Positions 26,791-33,830 of a DNA stretch of 64,000 bases are shown in pieces. A program made the position numbers and the translations under genes. Source of the DNA: JAVJSU01 sp040219275 (GTDB lineage: Bacteria > Chloroflexota > Anaerolineae > Aggregatilineales > Phototrophicaceae); contig JAVJSU010000076.1 of NCBI GenBank assembly GCA_040219275.1, positions 1 through 64,000 of the forward strand, given 5' to 3'. Numbering within the stretch: the first letter of the stretch is position 1; the number at the start of each line of letters is the position of its first letter. The notes under the pieces are model-generated. The model made no database searches and was not told the origin of the DNA. It was given only the letters and a program-made list of their open reading frames with translations.

Positions 26791-27990
26791 ATGGTACTCC
26801 GTGATCTCATCCGCAGTCCGCTCGCGTTATCGCTGTATTTGCCGTCGCTGATTTATGCCTTCTCGGTGAGCATGTTGCTCCCGGTGATGCCCCTGTATGC
26901 CTCTAGCTTTAAGGTCTCTTACGGCTTGATCGGCTTATTGCTGGCGGGGCAGGCAATCGGCTATTTGTTGGGCGATATTCCGGCTGGGATTTTGCTCCAG
27001 AAATTCGGCGGTAAGCAGGTGATGGTCGCCGGAATCGTCGGCGGGTTGATCGGCACGGTGGCGCTTTTCTGGGCGAGCAGTATGCCGGAAGCCATGCTGT
27101 ATCGGGTGCTCGGTGGCATAAGCACCGCGCTGTATAATGTCGCCCGCCATGAATATCTCTCCAGCGCCGTCATCACAGAAAATCGTGGGCGGAGCATCGC
27201 GCTCTACGGCGGGGTCTTTCGGATGGGTAGGCTGGTTGGACCGACTGCGGGCGCGTTTATCGCCGGAGCGTTCGGCTTGCGCGTGCCGTTTCTGGTGGTC
27301 GGCATGGCGATGGGGATCGCGCTGGTCGCCGTTCTACGCTACATGCCCACGCTGGAAGTCACCCGCGCACCGGATTCCGCCTTTACCGGACTGTATCGGG
27401 TGCTCCGTGAAAATCGCTACAACTTTCTGACGGCGGGCATGGGGCAAATCTTCGTGCAGACGGTACGCGCCGGACGCGAGGCGATTGTGCCACTCTACGC
27501 CGCCGATGTGCTCGGTCTGGATGTCGAGTTGATCGGCTTGTTGCAGAGCATCGAATCCGCGCTGGATGTGCTGATGTTTTATCCGGCGGGGATCGTGATG
27601 GACGGATTCGGGCGGAAATTTGCGATTGTGCCGAGCTTCATCTTTCAATCGCTGGGCATGGCGCTGATCCCGCTTACGTCGAGCTTCTTCGGGTTAGCTG
27701 TGCTGGTGGGGATGATGGGCTTTGCCAACGGACTGAGCGCGGGCACGATGATGACGATTGGCTCCGACCTTGCCCCGCAGGAGACACGCGGGCAATTCCT
27801 CGGCGTGTGGCGCTTAATCGGTGATATTGGCGCGTCCGGTGGTCCATTGATGGTCGGCTGGGTGGCGGGATTGCTCACCCTGCAAGCCTCGGCGCTGGTG
27901 ATCGCTGGCTCAGGGGTGCTCGCCGCGTCGATCTTCGCCTTCCGTGTGCCGGAAACGTTACGTAAGTCTGAACCGCCCGCGCCGACATAA
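26791..27990 (+). CDS. MFS transporter
   Basis: A 399-residue major facilitator with 12 predicted membrane helices. The 2-3 loop has the family motif in the form AGILLQKFGGKQ, and the 8-9 loop has the matching AGIVMDGFGRKF. Helix 4 region GISTALYNVARHEYLSS and the Arg-rich RGRSIALYGGVFRMGRLVGP in helix 5 fit drug or metabolite efflux carriers. Motifs do not reveal the substrate. The ATG at 26791 begins right before the first helix; an upstream TTG in frame (26695) would add a non-conserved 32-residue stretch. Confidence 0.85.
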   Translation: MVLRDLIRSPLALSLYLPSLIYAFSVSMLLPVMPLYASSFKVSYGLIGLLLAGQAIGYLLGDIPAGILLQKFGGKQVMVAGIVGGLIGTVALFWASSMPEAMLYRVLGGISTALYNVARHEYLSSAVITENRGRSIALYGGVFRMGRLVGPTAGAFIAGAFGLRVPFLVVGMAMGIALVAVLRYMPTLEVTRAPDSAFTGLYRVLRENRYNFLTAGMGQIFVQTVRAGREAIVPLYAADVLGLDVELIGLLQSIESALDVLMFYPAGIVMDGFGRKFAIVPSFIFQSLGMALIPLTSSFFGLAVLVGMMGFANGLSAGTMMTIGSDLAPQETRGQFLGVWRLIGDIGASGGPLMVGWVAGLLTLQASALVIAGSGVLAASIFAFRVPETLRKSEPPAPT

Positions 27991-28395
27991 AGTTAGCAGT
28001 TCACAGTTATCAGTACAGCCTGTTAGATGCGTTCTACCAAGTTGATCCAGCGGGTTTTTCAGAAAACTGTTGACTGAAAACTCAGTCTATTTGCGCGATT
28101 GTGACGGATCATGGATCGGTTATTGTTTCAACTGCGGAAGTCCTAAAAGTAAAGAACTCACCTCCGAAAACCCCTAGCGACAGGGGATTTTTCGTCTCTT
28201 GTTTCATGATACTTTATACCTATAACACAACGGGGAGGTGGTGTCCAAAGCCAACTGAACCGTTTGTGTATTTGCACCGTACACAGAGAGCCGGATTCCC
28301 TAACCGCGTGTCCCTCCCTCTGCCTGAAATTCCCTGTTTCTTAGTTACCGGGTCTCTGTGTATCTCTTTAAAGTTATTAGTTTTTAGTGATTAGT
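27991..28395. other. Repeat-rich non-coding DNA after the MFS gene
   Basis: Two heptamer tracts (27991-28013, units TAGCAGT, TCACAGT, TATCAGT; and 28060-28084, units GAAAACT, GTTGACT, GAAAACT) and a third at 28374-28395 (ATTAGTT, TTTAGTG, ATTAGTT) that abuts repeat family B. Open frames here are random-looking and were rejected. Confidence 0.55.
28171..28192 (+). terminator. Possible terminator in the gene desert
   Basis: Stem CCCCT / AGGGG with a six-base loop, followed by ATTTTT. It lies 180 bases after the MFS stop with no gene directly upstream, so it may end a non-coding transcript or be incidental. Confidence 0.4.
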
Positions 28396-28592
28396 TGCTC
28401 TGTTGCAAAGTGCCGCCAATGGCTAAAACCCATTGGCTACGCAGGTGTAAAACCCTGCTGAAGCAGGCTATTCTTCCCGTACATTTGTGAAAACAGCCCA
28501 TTTCAGTGGGGTTTAAAAAATCATTCTAGCATTGGGGTTTGCTTTAGCCCAACGCGGTTTTGTCGAGCCACTTTATAACCTTGCAACTGAGC
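28396..28592 (+). mobile_element. Repeat family B, copy 1 (MITE-like, four hairpins)
   Basis: A 197-base element with terminal inverted repeats: it begins TGCTCTGTTGCAAAGTG and ends with the reverse complement of (T)GCTCAGTTGCAA. Inside are four tandem hairpins: GCCAATGG / CCATTGGC, CCTGCT / AGCAGG, CCCA / TGGG, and GCATTGGG / CCCAACGC, with a conserved spacer CGTACATTTGTGAAAA between the second and third. Flanks are a 17-bp direct repeat, agtttttagtgattagt (28379-28395) and agtttttagtaattagt (28593-28609), one mismatch. A second copy at 42397-42581 lies in the opposite orientation. It has no coding capacity. Confidence 0.75.
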
Positions 28593-29439
28593 AGTTTTTA
28601 GTAATTAGTAAAAAGAAGTAATCATTTTCTCCGATCCAAAATCTGCGAAATGATAATTTTCGATGTCGCGAGTTTAAGTTCTCATTCCCCCTCAAAATCT
28701 ATCAGACTCGTTTACCTGCCAGTGCAATAGTATTTTTTTCTCCGCCAAGTTTTGGCATTTTGCGCTTTTTTGAGGGGAAAACGTTGCATTTTATGATGGC
28801 AGTGACTGCCAGTCCGTTGGCAGTTTGTTGGCAGTTTTCTGTCGAAAGTTTTCAGTAGACAGTTTTCAGTGCACAGTTATTCGCTCCTTGATACATTGGA
28901 TGTTTGCACAGGATAGCATGGATTTTCGTGGAAAAGTGAGCCAAATGCTCCGCCAAAAGGACTCAAGTTTGAGGGATGAGCAATGAGTGAAAAGATGAAA
29001 GATAAAAGATGAAAAGCTTAACGCAGAGGGGATGAAAAGCAGGCGGGCGAGCACGTTGGCTCGCCCCTACAAATGGTCGCCCCTACGGATGGTCGTCCGT
29101 TGTGGTTAGGATTGCCCTTTGACGATGGCGATTTCTTACGGTGTTAGGGTGTGGACACTCCTAGATGAGGGCGTAGACACTCCTAGATCGCAATGAGGGG
29201 GAATAAAAGCGTAACACGAAGGCACAAAGGCGCAAAGAAAAAAAGATGAATTGCGTAACGCAGAGGTCGCAGGGCGCGCAGAGATACGCAGAGAATAGCG
29301 GATGTTAGATGATAGACAAAAGCGATGAGGGATGGGAGAAAAGATTAAAAGCGCAACGCAGAGGAACGCCGATGTTGAACCGTTGCTTAATTTTAACGCT
29401 AGACACTCAGATTTCTGATTTGTGATGAGATTTCCCAAA
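28593..29439. other. Gene desert with mixed repeats
   Basis: No credible gene. It contains a TTTAGTA, ATTAGTA pair next to family B; a gttggcagttt tandem (28817-28838); heptamers at 28848-28879 (TTCAGTA, GACAGTT, TTCAGTG, CACAGTT); hairpin words gggcgagcacgttggctcgc and gtcgcccctac (29044-29100); two units of a gtagacactcctagat word (29152-29190) matching 11008-11032 reversed; and GCGTAACGCAGAGG words (29210-29370). Confidence 0.6.
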
Positions 29440-30081
29440 CTATGCCCCTAAATCTACTAAGCCCATTTGTGCGGCGATGCGAACGGCTTCGGTGCGATTG
29501 CCCGCGCCGAGCTTGCCGAGAATCGAACTGATGTGAAATTTGACGGTGCGCTCGGTGATGACCAATGCCGCCGCGATCTCTTTGTTGGTCTTGCCCTCCG
29601 CCAGCAAATGGAGCACCTCGTCTTCGCGTTCGGTCAGGGTTTCTGCGGGTTGGTCGTTTTGATGGCGCATGTGATTCATGAGTTTGGAGGCGACAATCGG
29701 TTGCAGGAGCGCCCCACCTTCGCTGACCACGCGCAAGGCGTTAAATAAATCATTACGTGGCGCACCTTTCAGCAGATAGCCTTTCGCGCCCGCTTGTACC
29801 GCACCGACGATGCGCTCATCGGTATCAAACGCGGTGAAGACCAGCACAGGAATATTTGGCGCGAGGTCACGCAATTGCTTGAGCGCGTCCAGCCCATCCA
29901 TGCCGGGCATTTCCAGATCAAGCAGAATCACATCCGGCTGTAGCGATTGCGCCTGTCGCACCGCGTCCGCGCCGTTGTCTGCCTGTGCGATCACTTCAAA
30001 ATCGGATTGGGTATTGAGGATCATCACCAGCCCGTCCCGCACCACCGGATGATCGTCCGCCACTAAAATTCGTATCGTCAT
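29440..30081 (-). CDS. NarL/FixJ family response regulator
   Basis: A 213-residue transcription regulator. Receiver domain (1-125) with acidic pair VADDHP, phosphoacceptor Asp55 in VILLDLEMPG, switch Thr in VFTAF and Lys in GYLLKG; then a LuxR-type helix-turn-helix (about 148-207) with LTEREDEVLHLLAEGKTNKEIAAAL and the recognition helix TVKFHISSILGKLG. It binds DNA when phosphorylated. Its start overlaps the stop of the kinase gene by 4 bases (ATGA), so the two form a two-component operon with kinase first. Confidence 0.95.
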   Translation of the reverse strand: MTIRILVADDHPVVRDGLVMILNTQSDFEVIAQADNGADAVRQAQSLQPDVILLDLEMPGMDGLDALKQLRDLAPNIPVLVFTAFDTDERIVGAVQAGAKGYLLKGAPRNDLFNALRVVSEGGALLQPIVASKLMNHMRHQNDQPAETLTEREDEVLHLLAEGKTNKEIAAALVITERTVKFHISSILGKLGAGNRTEAVRIAAQMGLVDLGA

Positions 30082-31256
30082 GCTCTGTCCGCCTTTTTCA
30101 TGGGGATGTCTACGGTGATGCTCGTGCCAACATTAGGCGTGCTACACACTTCGAGCGAACCGTCCAGCAGATTCGCCCGTTCGTTCATGCCGATTAAGCC
30201 GAAATGCCCCTTAAATACTTCGTCTGAATCAAAGCCGATGCCGTCGTCATCAATATGCAAATGGACGTTATCGGGGCGAATGGTCAGCGTGATAAAAAGC
30301 GTGTTCGCCTTCGCATGACTCACCACGTTATTGAGTGCTTCCTGCGCGATGCGATAAATGCCGGATTCCAATGCCGGAGACAGGGCGCGATCACCCTCAC
30401 ATTGAAATTCGAGCGCCATGCCACTTTTCGCGGTCACTTCCTGCGCGAGTGTTTCGAGTGCCTGCCCGATGGTGCGCCCTTCGAGGGGTGCGGCGCGTAA
30501 ATCCATCACCGAACGGCGGACATCGTGTAAATTTTTCTGTGCGCCACTTAACGCCTGCTGGATGATGCCGCGAATCTGCGCTAAATCTGCGCCGGAATCA
30601 ATCAGCGCGTCGGCGGTTTCCAGTTGCAGGGTGATTCCCGTTAAGCCCTGCGCCAGCGTATCGTGAATTTCGCGTGATAGGCGCAGGCGTTCTTCTGCCA
30701 TGCCCAGACGCAAACTATTGCCGTATAACTTGCTCCGCTCAATCGCCATGCTTAACATCTCGCCGACGGTATAGAGGAGGCGTAATTCGTCATCGCTCAA
30801 TTCGCACCAATCCGCGCTGACCACGTTTAACATGCCCAGTTTACGCTCATGAGCATACAGCGGAATGCTGGCATGATAGAGCAATCCGCCCGTGTCCTTC
30901 ACCAAATCTTCGAGGCGGGTGCAGGTGACGATGCTCACGTTTGCCGCGCCTTCCAGATCGCCTTTTTTGTAGGTATCCAGACAATAACAATAGCGCGACC
31001 CGTCCATGCGTTCCGGTTTGTGCGTCAGGACATCCGGCAAATTTTGCACCGCCGCCAGATAGGCTTTGCCCGTTTTGTCGTTCATCAGCCATATCCAGCC
31101 GGTTTGCATGTCGAAGAGTTCGATGACCTGCTTCAAAACGGTGTGCAGGGTATCAGTCATGTCGGTGGCGCGGTTGAGTGCCTGCGCGATGTCGTTCAGG
31201 ATTGAGAGTTCACGGTTACGCCGATTTAGCGCGTCGCGTTCGGGGAGGGTCTCCAT
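30078..31256 (-). CDS. NarX/LiaS-type sensor histidine kinase with GAF domain
   Basis: A 392-residue soluble kinase: a GAF-like sensory domain (about 20-180; WIWLMNDKTGKAYLAAVQNL, SVIVT-type core with several Cys, including YCYCLD and VTCTR), a HisKA_3 dimerisation domain with the phosphorylated His in SREIHDTLAQGLTGITLQLE, and an HATPase with EALNNVVSHAKA, DDDGIGFD and FGLIGMNERANLLDG. The clustered Cys in the GAF region might hold a metal or redox cofactor; that is inference only. The ATG at 31256 was preferred over one at 31343. It is upstream of, and translationally coupled to, the response regulator. Confidence 0.92.
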   Translation of the reverse strand: METLPERDALNRRNRELSILNDIAQALNRATDMTDTLHTVLKQVIELFDMQTGWIWLMNDKTGKAYLAAVQNLPDVLTHKPERMDGSRYCYCLDTYKKGDLEGAANVSIVTCTRLEDLVKDTGGLLYHASIPLYAHERKLGMLNVVSADWCELSDDELRLLYTVGEMLSMAIERSKLYGNSLRLGMAEERLRLSREIHDTLAQGLTGITLQLETADALIDSGADLAQIRGIIQQALSGAQKNLHDVRRSVMDLRAAPLEGRTIGQALETLAQEVTAKSGMALEFQCEGDRALSPALESGIYRIAQEALNNVVSHAKANTLFITLTIRPDNVHLHIDDDGIGFDSDEVFKGHFGLIGMNERANLLDGSLEVCSTPNVGTSITVDIPMKKADRA

Positions 31257-31488
31257 AAGATCGTCCGCTCGTTTAAGGTTGTATGTGCTTATTATACCCG
31301 TTGATGTAGGGTTCGATGTAATGCGCGTATGGGGGTCACACAAGCCAAGATATGACTAGACCTAAATCGCCCACCTGACCTAGACCAAGTCCATCTGTAT
31401 GGGTCACTCTTTATCGCTTTGAAAATCGTATAGTAGATACAAGTTCGACAACATAGTTCATAACAAATGAAATGAAGGGAATACACAC

Positions 31489-31653
31489 ATGTTAAGCTGG
31501 GCACTATTTTTCTTCTTGATCGCAATTGTGGCGGCAGTACTCGGATTTGGTGGGGTCGCTGGTTTGACCTCTAATATCGCAGTGTTGCTGGTCGTCGGTT
31601 TCTTAGTTCTGGCAGTCGTTTCCCTCGTGATGGGTCGTCGTCCAAAACTATAA
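31489..31653 (+). CDS. DUF1328 family small membrane protein
   Basis: A 54-residue protein with two membrane helices: MLSWALFFFLIAIVAAVLGF and, after a GGVAGLTSNIA turn, LLVVGFLVLAVVSLVMG, ending RRPKL. This is the typical DUF1328 (YtjA-like) length and pattern; its function is not known, though homologues are often stress-induced. AAGGGA lies 9 bases before the ATG. It is monocistronic with its own terminator. Confidence 0.88.
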   Translation: MLSWALFFFLIAIVAAVLGFGGVAGLTSNIAVLLVVGFLVLAVVSLVMGRRPKL

Positions 31654-31679
31654 GAAGCACATCAACTTAAATGTAAACA

Positions 31680-31715
31680 AAATGACCGACACGCCCATGT
31701 GCCGGTCATTTTTTG
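31680..31715 (+). terminator. Rho-independent terminator of the DUF1328 gene
   Basis: Stem AATGACCGACA / TGCCGGTCATT (one mismatch) followed by T, 26 bases after the stop. It may also stop convergent transcription from oligoendopeptidase F. Confidence 0.82.
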
Positions 31716-31744
31716 ATTCGGACGTCGCTCCTGAATCAGAAAAT

Positions 31745-33568
31745 CTACATTCTGTCGGGATAAACCTCTTTTGCAAGGGCTTCTTCCTGATCGATGAGGG
31801 CGCGGATGGCTTCGATGCCGTTTTGCCAGAAATCCAGATCGTTCAAATCCACGCCGACCTTCGCCAGAATTTTGTCGGGATAATCGGAATCGCCCGCTTT
31901 GAGCACGTCCAGATATTGCGGGATGAAGTCCTCCCCGCGTTCCAGATAAATGTTATAGAGCGCCAGCACCAGCAATTCGCCGAACGCATAGGCATAGACA
32001 TAACCGGGCGTGCTTAAAAAGTGCGGGACGTAACTCCACCACGCGCCATAATCATCGCGCAGGGTGACGCTATCGCCGTACATCTCGCGCTGAACGCCTA
32101 GCCAGATTTCATTTAGACGCGCATGAGTCAGTTCGCCTTCTTCACGACGGGCGGTGTGCATGGCGTGTTCAAAGCGATTCATGCTGATCTGCCGGAAGAC
32201 CGTGCCGAACGAATCTTCGATTTTGCTGGTCAGCAGGGCTAAACGGGCTTCGGGGTCTGCCTCACGCGCCATTAAATCGCTAAAGACCAGCATTTCCGCA
32301 AACGTCGATGCCATTTCCGCCGTTGTGAGCGGGGTTGCTAGCGAAAAAATCCCCTGCTCGCGTCCAGAGAGATACATATGAATGCCGTGACCGAGTTCAT
32401 GGGCGAGGGTCATCACATCGTTCGCCGTGCCGTTGTAATTCACGAAGATATAGGGATGTACGGACGGCACAATCCACGCCGCATATGCACCACCGCGTTT
32501 GTTCGGCAAAAGTGCCGCATGAATCCAGTTGCCGTCAAAGAATTTCGCGGCGACCTCTGCCATATCCGGGCTAAAGGCGCGGAAGGCGGTCAGCACTAAG
32601 TCACGGGCTTCGTCCCATGTGTAGGTTTTTTCGCCCGATTTGACCGGAAGGGGCGCATAACGGTCATAATCGTAAAGGGCTTCATAACCGAGTAAACGGC
32701 GCTTTACATCATAATGGCGGGCGACCAGATCATAATTGCCGGTCACGGTGTTGATGAGCGCCTCTACCACGCTATCCGGTGCTTTGTTGCTCAGATTACG
32801 CGAGGAAATCCACGTTTCATAGCCGCGCCGATTGTCATTCGCCGCTTTATCCGCCGCCAATACGTTGAAGATGTAGGACAATTCCATCGACTTTTCATTT
32901 AAGCCTCTGGTCAGGGCATCGGCGGCACGGTGGCGCAAATCACGATCCGATTCAAACATCAACTTCAGCACCTTCGCCTGATTCAGCGATTCGCCATCCA
33001 CAGTATATCGGGCGGCGCTCGTCAATTGGGTGAAGAAGCGCGTCCATGCCTGATTCCCGGTGACGGATTTTTCCATCATGATTTGTTCTTCAGCTTCGGT
33101 CAGTTGATGAGGCTTAAAACGCCGTTCGGATTCCAGATAATGACGGCAAAATGCCAGTTCAGGCGCGTTAATCAACGGGGTAACATGCGCGTCCGGCAAT
33201 GCGTTCCATTCCAGATCGAAGAAGACCAATTTCTGCCCGACTTTCGCGCCAAATTCAGACATTTTCTGGCGGAGTGCGCCGATTTTCGGATCGCTGGTAT
33301 CTGTGCTGAACGTCAGGCTGGCATAATTCCCCAAACGTCCGCGCAGATCGTAAATGATTTCTAGCGCACGCATCGCGCCGACCAATCCCTGCACGTCTAA
33401 CTCGCCGACTTTGCCTTTGTAAGTGGCGGCGAAATCGTCAATCAGGGCTTCCACTTTTTTCATGTCTGCTGAAATGTTGGGGTCATCGGTGCTGTTATAG
33501 AGATCACTCAAATCCCAGATCACATTTTCCGCACCGGTTGTTGTCTGGTCGAGGGTTGCATCTGTCAT
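31745..33568 (-). CDS. pepF: Oligoendopeptidase F (M3 family)
   Basis: A 607-residue cytoplasmic zinc metallopeptidase that degrades short peptides. The catalytic motif is LAHELGHGIHMYLSG (HExxH), followed by PLTTAEMASTFAEMLVF, whose second Glu is the third zinc ligand. The C-terminal region has the family's HARLNEIWLGVQREMYG and FLSTPGYVYAYAFGELLVLALY. The PepF-type N-terminal domain includes NVIWDLSDLYNSTDDP. The ATG at 33568 follows AAAGGAG by 8 bases; an upstream ATG at 33646 would add 26 poorly conserved residues. Length fits PepF (about 600). Confidence 0.95.
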   Translation of the reverse strand: MTDATLDQTTTGAENVIWDLSDLYNSTDDPNISADMKKVEALIDDFAATYKGKVGELDVQGLVGAMRALEIIYDLRGRLGNYASLTFSTDTSDPKIGALRQKMSEFGAKVGQKLVFFDLEWNALPDAHVTPLINAPELAFCRHYLESERRFKPHQLTEAEEQIMMEKSVTGNQAWTRFFTQLTSAARYTVDGESLNQAKVLKLMFESDRDLRHRAADALTRGLNEKSMELSYIFNVLAADKAANDNRRGYETWISSRNLSNKAPDSVVEALINTVTGNYDLVARHYDVKRRLLGYEALYDYDRYAPLPVKSGEKTYTWDEARDLVLTAFRAFSPDMAEVAAKFFDGNWIHAALLPNKRGGAYAAWIVPSVHPYIFVNYNGTANDVMTLAHELGHGIHMYLSGREQGIFSLATPLTTAEMASTFAEMLVFSDLMAREADPEARLALLTSKIEDSFGTVFRQISMNRFEHAMHTARREEGELTHARLNEIWLGVQREMYGDSVTLRDDYGAWWSYVPHFLSTPGYVYAYAFGELLVLALYNIYLERGEDFIPQYLDVLKAGDSDYPDKILAKVGVDLNDLDFWQNGIEAIRALIDQEEALAKEVYPDRM

Positions 33569-33830
33569 CGTATCTGCTCCTTTAAAGTTTTTTTTGAATG
33601 TCCCTATCGTAGCAGACTCCGCCTGTCCGTTCAATGTGTGGGTCACAGGCGTTTATCCGTATCTTAATTGTGTCTAATGTTGGCTGAACCTACAATGAAA
33701 TCAGGAGGTTGTCATTTTTTCTCAGCTAATCACGCGGTTTTCTGCGTGCAAAATGGAACCCATACCGGCATAAGTTGCGTCATTCTAAACAAGACAAACA
33801 CATCATAACGACACATGGAGGAACAACAAC

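Noticed and set aside
28101..28394. 97-codon open frame in the gene desert.
   Set aside because: No ribosome binding site, no recognisable pattern, and it runs into a heptamer tract next to repeat family B.
28396..28592. Reading the four-hairpin element as a tRNA cluster or CRISPR array.
   Set aside because: The stems have no cloverleaf order or TPsiC/anticodon features, and the units are not identical repeats with equal spacers.
29136..29438. 100-codon minus-strand frame.
   Set aside because: It is the translation of CTCTGCGTTACGC-type repeats and the repeated gtagacactcctagat word.
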